Below are positions 34,258-45,800 of a stretch of 64,000 nucleotides of DNA, one piece after another. The first letter of the stretch is position 1, and each line of letters starts with the position of its first letter. Under the pieces are notes generated by a model. It was not told the origin of the DNA. It searched no databases and saw nothing but the letters and a program-made list of their open reading frames with translations. The position numbers and the translations under genes are program-made. Location of the stretch: contig NC_092569.1 in the NCBI RefSeq assembly GCF_037975245.1, forward strand, positions 23,917,168-23,981,167. Reading direction: 5' to 3'. The stretch comes from Apostichopus japonicus. Its lineage: Eukaryota > Echinodermata > Holothuroidea > Aspidochirotida > Stichopodidae.

Positions 34258-35214
34258 TAATAACCTTAATAATAATAAAACGTTTTTATATAGGGCATTC
34301 CGTCCAAGACCACAATGCTGCAATGCACTGCACACAGAAAAAATATAATTATACAAAACATTACCCATATTGCAAATATAAATGCTAATTCAGAGTTGAT
34401 TTTTTAAATTTTTTTTTAATAATTGAATAAATTTTGCAATAATCAAAAGTTCAATTTCCTCTCAAATGTTACCTAAATCTTCCAAAAACATCTATACCCA
34501 CCCATATCACATACGAGCAATCAGCCCAATGATTTAATTTGATTTCTGGACAATCAAGGGAAGTCAACAGTCTTGAATATAATTTCAAAATTAGGCCCTA
34601 TATCCCCTCCACTAAGGGGCCCATGATACTGTACCAATTTCCCTTTGTTGAACACAGACACTTGTTTGTACCAAATGAAGTGCTTCACAGCCATAATTTA
34701 TGCAATCTACCGTCAATACACAGCCTGTCTCGTTATCATCTGAGCACTTGATTGTGTTCATCCATGATCATATCTGGCAGTCTGGGTTATCTGTGGTACA
34801 GGGTCTTTCACAGGGTCCATCCTGATCCTTATTCTACTGAACTTAACTGAACTCTGAGGGGATTCTAGCAGGCAATTTCTAGAATTGTTCAATTTGTTTA
34901 AGCATGATAGGCCTCATGCCATACCGGTGTATGTGACAAGGATTTTTCTCCCTGAAAATACAACCCCCCCCCCCCCCCAGATTTACTGAAATTGCTTTGA
35001 TACTTGATTGAGACTCTATTTTATAAGGAACTGCTTGATTTCAGAGAATATGCTGACCACAAATTCAACTTTTCCTGCCAAGAATTAGAAAAGTGATTTA
35101 AATCAGTGATTTAAAAAAAACCACTGATTTAAATCAGCATGATTTAAAATCACACAACCCTCTGCTAGTAAGTCTTAACAAGGTCCTAAATTTACATATA
35201 GATTTAGCATTTCA
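34258..35214. other. Intronic stretch with short repeat fragments
   Basis: AATAATAATAAAACGTTTTTATATAGGGC (about 34267-34295) resembles the 3' tail of a short retroelement. A poly-C tract lies at 34964-34978. At about 35092-35135 GTGATTTAAATCAGTG and CACTGATTTAAATC form a small inverted repeat around an A run. No coding content is seen. Confidence 0.45.
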
Positions 35215-35700
35215 AACATGTGGTGGTAGTTGGTTTCAGAGTTTAGCAGCTGCTGAAAAATGAACTCTCACCGTAAGTAATGGTGCTGACATTTGTACAA
35301 TAAGTGTTGTAGCAGCATTTGACCTGAGAATATGTACCGGTTCATTGATATTGAGAAGTTTACATAGATAGTATGGAGCAAGTTTATTTAATATTTTGTA
35401 GGTCAAAAGCATTAACTTACACATGATATGCTTCTTCACTTGTAACCAGTGGAGATTTACAAGGATGGGGGTTATGTGTTCACACTTCCTAGATAAGGTA
35501 ACCAACCTGGCAGCTCGTACAACGCTGGAGCTTATTTGGCAGTCCATAAATGAGTCTGTTGCAAGAGTCAAGATGTGAAGAGACAAATGCGTGCACTAGC
35601 CTTTTGGTGCTACCACAGTCTGAGTATGTACGGATGCGCCCTATTTTCCTCAGACTGTATGATGCAAGACGACAAACGTTAATGTCTAATGAAGGTGTTT
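35215..35700 (-). pseudogene. Non-LTR retrotransposon 3' fragment
   Basis: The - strand frame 35586-35236 reads RAARLVTLSRKCEHITPILV, then LHWLQVKKHIMCKLMLLTYK and ILNKLAPYYL. This is the familiar C-terminal segment of CR1/L2/jockey-type reverse transcriptases. The 5' end is truncated. The fragment lies in an intron of the partial SAMD3-like gene, in the same orientation. Confidence 0.8.
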
Positions 35701-37919
35701 ATTTTTCACTACCATACATCTGAATGGTTATACCCCCTTACCAAGACATATTTTGCATCCACCCCTGCCTCAGACTTTGCTCGTAGTCCATTTTGAAGAC
35801 CCAGCACATACCTGGGTGATGATCACTTGAATAGTGAATTACAGATTGAATTGTTACTAATGTACCTTAACAGGCACCCTCGTCCTTCTCCATGGATGTA
35901 TCTATGACAGTGGGATGCTTCATCTTCAAAGTGCAGCGGATTATGGCATCTCCATACTTGGAAAGCCCTTCACCAAGCAACTGTGCCATTGTCGTCTTTC
36001 CTTCAAGTCGCTTTAATTCAAGTAGTATCTATGGTTAAATGAGATCAATTAGATATTATACAGTACATATGGTAAATTCACCTGAGAAGTTAAGAGATCG
36101 CTTAGGACTAACACATATTCGGGATTATGTTCAGAGACGTATAGACCGGCAGCCCAGAGCACTTTGATCAAACGAACGAGGTACCAATATCTGAGTATTG
36201 GAACATTTGTGGAGAAACCCAGTATATCCAAAAGTGGACGTCTGCCGTGGTCGCTCTGCTGCATGTGGCCCATGGGGCCGGTTAAAGGGGTCCAAAAAAT
36301 GCATCTGATCAAACGAACGAGGTACCACTTGAAACCAATGTCAACTTAATGCATGAATGCCACATAGTACTGAATGGCCCATGACAGACAAATTTTCTGC
36401 TGCAAAGGGCCCGCCAGACGCCCCAAAAGGGCCCCTAAAAATGCATCTGATCAAACGAACGAGGTACCACTTGAAACCAATGTCAACTTAATGCATGAAT
36501 GCCACAAAGTAATGAATGGCCCATGCCATACAAATTTTCTGCTGCTAAGGGCCCGCCAGACGCCCCCAAATATGGCCCAAATGCCCATTATCGTAGCATT
36601 GACCCAGATTAAATATGCAAGGTACCACTCAAAACCGGTTTGGAATGTTCGGGTTGACCTTACAGACTATGGAAATAATCATGCCAGACAAATTTTCTGC
36701 TACAAAGGGCCCGCCAGACGCCCCAAAAGGGCCCCTTAAAATGAATTTGATCAAACGAACGAGGTACCACTTGAAACCAATGTCAACTTAATGCATGAAT
36801 GCCACAAAGTACTGAATGGCCCATGCCAGACAAATTTTCTGCTGCTAAGGGCCCTCCAGACGCCCCTAAATATGGCCCAAATGCCCATTATCGTAGCATT
36901 GACCCAGATTAAATATGCAAGGTACTACTCAAAACCGGTTTAGAATGTTCGGGTTGATCTTACAGACTATGCAAATAATCATGCCAGACAAATTTTCTGC
37001 TACAAAGGGGCCAACAAACACACTAAAAAAAAGGGCCCCCAAATGGGCTATGATCAATCATAGTTGGTACCACAAAAAAACCAATATCAAATGCAAAGGT
37101 ACTTTCCACAGATTAAAGAACTGCCAATGCAAGACAAATTTTCTTCTGCATAGGTCCCACCAGATAGAAAGAATAGGTTGCCCAATGCGGCCCTATATGG
37201 GCCTAATGGATTGTATATTGATGCAGAATATATGTGCCTTGTGACATGACATTTGTAACATTCCACAGAGTAAAGAAATGCCAATGCAATACAAATTTTC
37301 TTCTGCAAAAGGCCCTCCACATGTAAAAGAAATATGCAGTTTAAATAGTTAAGATGCCACAAGAAACCAATCTATAACAATCAAGAACATCCTGAATTAT
37401 TCAAATTCCTTCCCGCTACATAGGCCAATGGAATAATGAGATTAGTATACTAGTAGGTGTATCAATTACTGAACATTTCATTGAGCAAAACAAAAATGAC
37501 GCGAACTCAGTCTTTGAGGGAGATCCTGACAGTTATAATGCATTCTCAAATCCATTCTTGTTCCTTTTATCTATTCTTTTTCCTTTTATCCAGTCAGTAC
37601 TTTGTATCGTGAGCAGTGTTTAACTTGACAGTTACTTTGTTTCGCTGGAAACACTGGAGCAGATTAAAATCAGTTTATGTATTGTAAATAAGAAACCAAA
37701 AATCATTTTGTATCTTAAAACACTGTGTTTACGTTAGCATTGTAAATCTACAAAGTTTAAAATCTTGAGAAAGAACGCTCAAGTGTCATCTTAAGACATA
37801 CATGTAGTCGAACAAAAGAGATTGTTTTGTTTCTTAAGCTCAGACAAAGAAACAATTATCAAACAATGGTGAAAATGCTTGATAACTTGTACTTAACGAT
37901 AAAGGTTTGGGTTGAAAGT

Positions 37920-38012
37920 AATGCTTCAATTATGTATCTTTTAAAAACCATATTGGACAGTTTCAAGTTGAAACTGTCCAATATGGTTTTTAAAAGATAC
38001 ATAATTGAAGCA
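37920..38012. repeat. 93-bp perfect palindrome
   Basis: ATGCTTCAATTATGTATCTT continues to GGACAGTTTCAA, then a single central G, then the exact reverse complement. The arms are 46 bases with a 1-base centre. It lies in the central part of the foldback element. Perfect arms with almost no loop are unstable in replication, so it is either very recent or a hairpin-closure product. Confidence 0.93.
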
Positions 38013-38569
38013 TAGAAATGTATATGTACCTTTATGCTGGGTACACTCTTTAAAGGACTTAAAATGCTAAGATTGAACAAACAAATACTGATATCACCAC
38101 GTATGACTCCATTCCCTGATACAAAATATAAAATGAGTAATTGGCGTATATTACTCCATCTTGGTCTTTTAGAACTTCCATCATTACACTAATTCAATTC
38201 GAATAGCTTGTAACAAGTCCAACAAATAGATGTGGCATCCATTTTTCAGAAATATGAATGCTAGATGAGGGTTTTTGTTTTCATCTATGAAGGGATCTTT
38301 TACCTTTGAAGAAAGTCATCTTGCTAGTTTAAAATGTACTAAAATCATAATTGGCAAAGATAGTAACAAAAGATCATTATGTGATTACTCTGAACATGAC
38401 ACATGTTAGGTTCGAAGTATAAGAACTGAGAATTCATGTCTCTTGACAGTGATTAAACACTGGAGTGTGTGCATTGTAAAAAGACACTGCATTTGCCATT
38501 CAGACAGATCTCTAAGTTTATGAAAATTAAGTATTCCCATGAACTTGATTCTAAAAAGACAATGGAAGC

Positions 38570-38794
38570 TCAAATCAATGTTTCATTGTCGGAGTCATCA
38601 CTCCAAGATGGTTCAGTACTTGAATCATCGCCATCAAACTCGGAAGCCACGTCTGGTCGGCTACTTTGAAAATCTTCGCTCAGTTCCCCCTCTTGGAATA
38701 GATGATCTGGGAGAGCCGGTCCCTCAAACCAGTCAGGGCTGTAGCACCCATTCTTGCTCTTCCAACCGTAGTTCTGTGGATCCAAGCCAGGCAA
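38570..38794 (-). CDS. Small acidic frame in the foldback element's centre
   Basis: The 74-codon frame reads PGLDPQNYGWKSKNGCYSPD and WFEGPALPDHL, then a Ser/Asp/Glu-rich tail ending SDDSDNETLI. Composition is protein-like, and the GW...WFEG..LP pattern resembles C-terminal pieces of transposon-encoded proteins in invertebrate genomes. I cannot name the family. It may be a last exon, since splice-like TTGGATCCACAG lies just upstream. Coding status is uncertain. Confidence 0.35.
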   Translation of the reverse strand: MPGLDPQNYGWKSKNGCYSPDWFEGPALPDHLFQEGELSEDFQSSRPDVASEFDGDDSSTEPSWSDDSDNETLI

Positions 38795-40835
38795 GACTCT
38801 TCCTCAGAGTGTTAGAATTATAATGTGGGGAACTGTAATTTTTGCCCAGGCCAGCAAATCCCAAAATATTTAGAGGCTTAGGTGAAAGTGTTATCTTTAC
38901 TTTGCTTAGAGCAGCGAATAGCTAAATAAGATAAAACACTGGTCTTGTGTACAGTAACTCCAATTTATGCTGGAAACAATATAATCATGAGCTTGAAATG
39001 TCATGTTACAAGGCACATATATCCAATTCTTTAGACCCATATATAGGGCCACATTGGGCCACCTATTCTTTCTATCTGGTGGGACCTATGCAGAAGAAAA
39101 TTTGTCTTGCATTGGCAGTTCTTTACTCTGCGGAAAGTACCTTTGCATTTAATATTGTTTTTGTGTGGATCCAAACCGGTTTTGAGTGGTATCTTGCATA
39201 TTTAATCTGGGTCAATGCTACGATAATGGGCATTTTGGGCCATATTTGGGGGCGTCTGGCGGGCCCTTAGCAGTAGAAAATTTGTCTGGCATAGGCCATT
39301 CAGTACTTTGTGGCATTCATGCATTAAGTTGACATTGGTTTCAAGTGGTACCTCGTTCGTTTGATCAAATGCATTTTTATGGGCCCTTTTGGGGCGTCTG
39401 GCGGGCCCTTTGTAGCAGAAAATTTGTCTGGCATGATTATTTCCATAGTCTGTAAGATCAACCCGAACATTCCAAACCGATTTTGAGTGGTACCTTGCAT
39501 ATTTAATCTGGGTCAATGCTACGCTAATGGGCATTTGGGCCATATTTGGGGGCGTCTGGCGGGCCCTTAGCAGTAGAAAATTTGTCTGGCATGGGCCATT
39601 CAGTACTTTGTGGCATTCATGCATTAAGTTGACATTGGTTTCAAGTGGTACGGCGTTCGTTTGATCAAATTCATTTTAAGGGGCCCTTTTGGGGCGTCTG
39701 GCGGGCCCTTTGTAGCAGAAAATTTGTCTGGCATGATTATTTCCATAGTCTGTATGGTCAACCCGAACATTCCAAACCGGTTTTGAGTGGTACCTTGCAT
39801 ATTTAATCTGGGTCAATGCTACGATAATGGGCATTTGGGCCATATTTGGGGGCGTCTGGCGGGCCCTTAGCAGCAGAAAATTTGTCTGGCATGGGCCATT
39901 CATTACTTTGTGGCATTCATGCATTAAGTTGACATTGGTTTCAAGTGGTACCTCGTTCGTTTGATCAGATGCATTTTTAGGGGCCCTTTTGGGGCGTCTG
40001 GCGGGCCCTTTGCAGCAGAAAATTTGTCTGTCATGGGCCATTCAGTACTATGTGGCATTCATGCATTAAGTTGACATTGGTTTCAAGTGGTACCTCGTTC
40101 GTTTGATCAGATGCATTTTTGGCCCCCTTTAACCGGCCCCATGGGCCACATGCAGCAGAGCGACCACGGCAGACGTCCACTTTTGGATATACTGGGTTTT
40201 TCCACAAATGTTCCAATACTCAGATATTGGTACCTCGTTCGTTTGATCAAAGTGCTCTGGGCTGCCGGTCTAGTAGATTGAGATGGTTTAGACATGTCGA
40301 AAGGGATGGAAGATGCGAATTGGTAAAGAAGTAGAGAGAGACTACTGTAGCTGGTCAATGTAGGAGCAGTAGGCTCCCCAAGTCTTGGGATGAGGACATG
40401 AGGTTTTGCGGAGTGATCTTGCTGATAAAGGTATAGATCGGGCTCTAGCTCAGAATAAAACAAAATGGTTTCTTTTTAAGGGGGAACATCCCCCCTACAA
40501 ATTCCCAATAGCGGTATCAGCAAAAAAAGTGTGGGAATCCTGCAATCGCGCTGCTTAGCGCAACACTGTCTTGAATTGATTTTTGAAAAACAAAGTCGTG
40601 GTTCGAACAAGTGGTGGGCATAAAGTGAATATATTCAAATGTCCATAACTTTTGAAACCACAAGATTGAATTTTACTTTTACGCAGACTACTGTATAATA
40701 AATAATATCTACAAAGACATACTCATACAGTACCTCTTCATCTTCAAATAGCCAAGGATAGACTTTCTTAACCACTTCGCTAGTAGCATCCTCTTCCACA
40801 ATTAAACGACGTCTATCTGCCAATGTGATAGACAT

Positions 40836-42599
40836 ACAACTTTTGTTATTTGTTCACATCCCTAATGTTCATGTGCATATTTTGTACAGCATGTGGGTAA
40901 ACATGTACGGTACGATACCAGTCACAATTCAACTATTTAATCACATCCCATTACTAAAATGTACAGTAGAAATGGAAGTGAAATTACTATGCAGTGATAC
41001 AGAAGCCTGAATGCATTTGATACCTGTATGGAAAAGAAACATGTGCAAACATTAATCAATCCGCTATGGTAGCTACATTTTCATTTGTCAAGTGTACAAT
41101 GATAACCAAATACATTTATGTTTGAAATTGTAGTATTTCCAAAAAGTTGAATGAAACACCCCGTAAAAGATGTCCAATTTTATTTCCAATGGAATTAGGG
41201 TTTGCCTAGGGGGATCAACTGCGGTTCACGGTACCACAGGTAAAGCGAGGAATATTCCATCTTGAAAAAAGCCTAGTCCAAGGCTATATGACTCCCTACA
41301 AACAGCTACAACAAATTAAACACCCACCCACCTTTGTTCTGAATCGGAACTGTTTTGTACAAACTTAAAAAATAGCAGAAAAAACTGTCGCTAGAATATA
41401 TAACAAATTTTAGCCAAAAATTCCGGACAAGTCAGTGCAATTGTCCAGAAATATTCCCCCTCTATATTACTGACAACTAGGCCTATAAATTGATATGACA
41501 CAGCTGTGGCAGCAATAGGCTGTTAGATTGCTCCAAGGTCCCCAATGTTTATTTTGGAAGGGGGAGTGTATTCTCCTGTGAATTGTTAACGGGATTGTTG
41601 GATAGGATGGTCAGTGGACAAACTGGTAATAAAAGATTGGCGTCATGTTCAGTTGATGTTTCGTATGAAACATAGGCCTAGCCTCTGTATTTTATAAAAA
41701 CTATTTACTGTAGGGCTAGGCCTGGGGGGGGGGGGCTATAGGGCCCTAGGAATAATCAGCTTATTTAGTGTAACAGTTTCGCACGCAACTACACAATCCC
41801 ATACACACTATTCTAGTTAATTCGTTATCTAAGGGTGACCCTAATTGGAGGCTAATCCTTAACTCAAACCTAATCTAGGTATAAATAATATGGCCTAGGC
41901 CTAGGACCTAAGCCTAGGCTATGTCCCCCCTGAAAGTGCAGGAGAAACACTGCTGTGAATTTATCCCCCTAAAATATTTCAAGAATAATATAGCCAAGGT
42001 CCTATCCCCCTAAGGCTAAAGTTTCTAATACAGATTATAAATATTAAGTTTAATTTAGGTTTGTTATTTTGTAAAGAAATTATCCATTGCAAACATGAGA
42101 AACGCGTGAATACCGGGGCCACCATGATACTGTAAATATACGGAGGCCTACTGTTACGATAAACTGTGCTGTACAACTACTACAACTACAAGGCAGCTTA
42201 ACGTCATTAGGTTTAACGTTAGGCAATTCGCCTATAGCTACTGCATGATAGGCCTATCCTAGGACCTAGATCTTAGCTTGTTCGTACACAAGTTGGAATA
42301 ATCGAAAATACACACTTTATGGTCTAATATACTATATACTTTTTAAGTGACTAACAAACGACACTGGCCAAAGGCCCAAAGAAAACTGGTCTAATATACT
42401 AACCTTGCAATGGTTACTGACAATATCACTGGATGATAATATTTTTTTGATTTTTCGTACCGTAACCGTCTGGCTGCTAACTCCCTGCTGTACGTTCCTT
42501 GCTCGTCGTGTACGTATGTGTACAATGTACTATAGTTCAGTGCAGTACGCTAGGCCGTACCGTGGCGCTACAATTGTTAATATTTTCCCGCGCTTTTTC
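40836..42599. other. Non-coding 5' side of the partial SAMD3-like gene
   Basis: No exon recognised, although missing N-terminal exons should be here. It contains a poly-G tract (41726-41737) and many TAGGCCTA-type words. Transposase sequence was looked for on both strands and not found. Confidence 0.4.
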
Positions 42600-42829
42600 A
42601 TATGACGAATATATCAACCTGATTGACTAGTGAGTTTCGTCCCAGTGCTGACATTTATTGTAGGACCAGATTAAAATAGAACTGTGACCATTATGTTCTG
42701 GTCAGGCGACCTTTTGGGTTAGTCGTGAAGGCATCTCTACCAAGATTATGGCGGGATAATCGTTGACTAACGTAAACCAGTCGATATGACTAGACTTTAG
42801 CCTCGCTTGACTAGATTGTGTTTAGAGTG
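42600..42829. repeat. Right subterminal repeats and TIR of the 14.4-kb element
   Basis: GATTGACTAGTGAG, GGTCAGGCGACC, GGTTAGTCGTGA, CGTTGACTAACG, CAGTCGATATGACTAGAC and CGCTTGACTAGATTGTG lead to the end AGAGTG at 42829. These are the same TAGTCA and GGTC..GACC words as at the left end, in the mirrored orientation. Confidence 0.8.
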
Positions 42830-42852
42830 TTGCCCCAAGGACTTAATGTTGT

Positions 42853-45800
42853 TGTGCCTACATGCACAAACAAGCCTTAACCATCCTCATGTTTAAAAAA
42901 AGGTTTACTAATTGGGTAAATGTTGAACATTCACTGAGATTATGTTACTATCTTTTTAAGTGGGCCTATCCTTACTCCCGGCCCTAGGTTACCCTTAGTC
43001 ATTATTCATGGACAGCTTCTCAGAGTAACAAATAGACGCCCGAAAGCTGTCATAGTTTTCATGATGGTCTTGGTGCGGTGCAAAATCATGCATAGGCTAC
43101 TCCATATTAGTTTGGCCACTAGCTGTACCCTATAAGACTTACTAGGCCTAAACCAACAACTGTTCATCTATAGATAATAAAACAGATAAGGTAGGCTACT
43201 CTTGTACGGTTTTGATTTTCTAGCCGTCCCAGATGACTGTATAAATCCTACACTGTTAATATCTCATTTTCCAGTCTCTGGGGACAATAGTTTTGTGAGT
43301 GAATCAATTGAACTTAATTTCAAGCCATGTTCGTAGCACTCTTGACTTGTACTCCTAACATTGTACTCTTGTACAGTTTCAGATTGTGTGGACAATGCTT
43401 AATGCTTACTGTGCACTCTATTTTCTACTTTTAGAAATTAATCCAGTTACATTCAGTTATTGCCAGGAACTGCAGAACATGATATAGGTTAAAGCACAAT
43501 TAATCTTAGGATTTTGTCTCAAAAATACCCACTGCAACTGTTGCTAAAGTACACACATGTTGGAATTGCGTAGAATATAGAGCCTGTACATTTTCCTAAA
43601 TATTATAGATTTTCAAGTGCTGTCAAATCTGGCATAGTAACTCCACATTTCTTACTGTGTATACCTTCTTCATTTTACACAGGTTGTGATATTGTGGACA
43701 ATTATTCATTCTATATTGCAGAATAATATCAATTATTAAATATTATAATATAATATTTGCATGTGATTCTATTTTCAATTAACCAGCTGTATCAAGGCAA
43801 TGTAGTTAATGACTTTATATATGCTTTTTCAACAGGCAATGGAAACGGCTCTTGAAGTGTTCCAACCATTTCTTTTCCTAAAGATGGATGTTAATATCAC
43901 TGGTAGGTTCACAGAGGGCAATGACTTTAAGTTAACTGTGTAATAAACAGATTAGAAGATTAATGACTGCTTCATTTACAATTGTCGTTGTGTGAGTTAC
44001 CCGATCTGAATCAGCCTTAACTTTAAACATTAATACAGTATCTCCTTTTCCAGTCTCTGGGGACAATAGTTTTGTTGTTTTGTAAGTGAATCAATTGAAG
44101 TTAATTTAAAGCACACTCAAGCCATGTTCGTAGTCACTTGTACTCCTAACACTGTACTCTTGTACAGTTTCAGATTGTGTGGACAATGCTTAATGTGTAC
44201 TTTACCTTGTAACTGGTCTAATCAAAATAGGCATGAACGAAAAAATTTAAATACTGCGACTCCTCTTTCAGTCTTTGCAGACAATATTTGTCCAAATGAA
44301 TCAATTGAACTTAAGTTCAAGCACAATCAAACCATGTTAGTATTTACCTGAGCTCCTAACATGGTACCCTTATACAGTTTCAGATTGTGTGGACGATGCT
44401 TACTGTGCACTCTATTTTGTACTTTTAGAAATTAATCCAGTTCTTACATTCAGCTAATGCCAAGAGCTGCAGATCATGAAATAAGTTAAAGCACAATTAA
44501 TCTTAGGCTTTTGTCTCAACAATACCCACTGCAACTGTTGCTAAAGTGCACACATGTTTGGATTATGTAGAATATAGAACCTGTACATTTTTCTAAATAT
44601 TATAGATTTTCTAGTGCTGTTAAATATGTCGTAGTAACTCCACATTTCTAACTGTACCTTCTTCATTGTGCACAGGTTTGTATAAAGTTGACAATATAAC
44701 CTATTCATTCTATATTGCAGATGAATATCAATTATTAATTATTATAATATAATAAAGCATGTGATTCTATTTTCCATTAACCAGCTGTATCAAGTCAATG
44801 TAGTTATTGACTTTATATATGCTTTTTCAACAGGCAATGGAAAGGGCTCTTGAAGTGTTCCAACCATTCCTTTTCCTAAAGATGGACGTTAATATCACTG
44901 GTAGGTTAATTGAGGGCAATAACTTGAAGTTAATTGTGTAACAAATAGATTAGAAGATTAATGACTGCTTCAGTTACAATTGTCGTTTTGTAAGTTACCA
45001 GATCTGAATCAGCCTTAACCTTAAACATTAATATCTCCTTTTCCAGTCTCTGGGGACAATAGTTTTGTAAGTGAATCAATTGAACTTAGGTTCAAGCACA
45101 ATCAAGCCATGTTTGTAGTCACTTGTACTCCTAACATTGTACTCTTGTACAGTTTCAGATTGTGTGGACAATGCTTAATGTGTACTTTAACTTGTAACTG
45201 GCCTAAACAAAATAGGCATGAACGAAAAAGTATAAATACTGTGACTCCTCTTTCAGTCTTTGCAGACAATATTTGTCCAAATGAACCAATTGAACTTAAG
45301 TTCAAGCACAATCAAACCATGTTAGAATTTAATTGCGCTCCTAACATTGTACTCTTATACAATTTCAAATTGTGTGGACAATGCTTACTGTTCGCCTACA
45401 TGAACAAACAAGCCTTAACCACCCTCATGTTTCAAAAAAAGTTTTACTAGTTGGGTAATTGTTGAATATTCACTGAGATTATGTTACTATCTTTTTAAGT
45501 GGGCCTATCCTTACTCCCGGCCATAGTCTACCCTTAGTCATTATTCATGGACAGCTTCTCAGGGTGGCAAATAGATGCCCGAAAGCTGTCATAGTTTTCA
45601 TGATGGTCTTGGTGCGGTACAAAATCATGCAAAGGCTACTCCCTATTAGTTGGCCACTAGCTGTACCCTATCAGACTTACTAGGCCCAAACCAACAACGG
45701 TTCCTATATAATAGATAATTAAACAGATTAAGTAGGCTACTCTTGTAAAGTTATGATTTTCTAGTCGTCTTGGACGACAGTGTAAATCCAACACTGTTAA

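Larger units (their letters stand above)
36142..40272. mobile_element. 4.1-kb foldback (long inverted repeat) element
   Basis: The ends TAGACCGGCAGCCCAGAGCA are inverted and flanked by GTA on both sides (36139-36141 and 40273-40275). Arms of about 1.2 kb (36142-37380 and 39000-40272) are reverse complements. Each arm is itself a tandem of alternating units containing CAAATTTTCTGCTGCAAAGG, GGGCCCGCCAGACGCCCC and ATCAAACGAACGAGGTACCA. The central 1.6 kb holds a 93-bp perfect palindrome and a small acidic frame. No transposase is recognisable. It inserted into a retrotransposon fragment inside the 14.4-kb transposon. Confidence 0.88.
36087..40490 (+). pseudogene. Retrotransposon tail split by a foldback element
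   Basis: The left piece (36087-36141) encodes KLRDRLGLTHIRDYVQRR. The right piece (from 40273) encodes RLRWFRHVERDGRCELVKK and a decayed tail to about 40490. Across the foldback insertion, with one copy of the GTA duplication removed, the two pieces read in one frame. RLRWFGHVxR is a well-known signature near the C-terminus of several non-LTR retrotransposon reverse transcriptases. Stops follow after LVKK, so it was already a fragment. Confidence 0.75.
31700..40835 (-). pseudogene. Partial SAMD3-like gene of the 14.4-kb element
   Basis: Four exons homologous to the gene at 19083-26767 are visible, in the right order on the - strand: 40835-40734 (ITLADRRRLI, VVKKVYPWLFEDEE, matching the FWHRR/YPALKD block); 36028 to about 35872 (ILLELKRLEG, matching LQREFQRI); 33217-33129 (MHAAILSVPTLLNEK); and 31897-31700, ending in a stop (NYLAVFYVLNMAYEP, matching the TYWVFDMAYP block). 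Acceptors and donors are mostly good. However, joining exons 2 and 3 at the best donor creates a stop; a weaker donor (GTGCCT) six bases earlier would keep frame. N-terminal exons are not found. A 4.1-kb foldback element occupies the intron between exons 1 and 2. I treat it as partial and probably decayed, though a functional gene with unrecognised exons remains possible. Confidence 0.6.
28411..42829 (-). mobile_element. 14.4-kb CACT-ended DNA transposon carrying a SAMD3-like gene
   Basis: The left end is CACTGTAAACATAATCTAGT followed by CAAG. The reverse complement of the right end is CACTCTAAACACAATCTAGT followed by CAAG; 22 of 24 positions match. TT flanks both ends (28409-28410 and 42830-42831). 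Extensive subterminal TAGTCA/TGACTA repeats lie at both ends. A SAMD3-like gene is on the - strand. I find no transposase frame, so this copy is probably non-autonomous or decayed. Later insertions include a 4.1-kb foldback element and two retrotransposon fragments. Terminal structure and gene content place it as a relative of the neighbouring 15-kb element, but its terminal sequences differ. Confidence 0.78.

Noticed and set aside
36374-40041. Repeated frames in the foldback arms (GPARRPKRAP type) as proteins
   Set aside because: They arise from GGGCCCGCCAGACGCCCC tandem units, are mirrored in the inverted arm and have no initiation or domain context.
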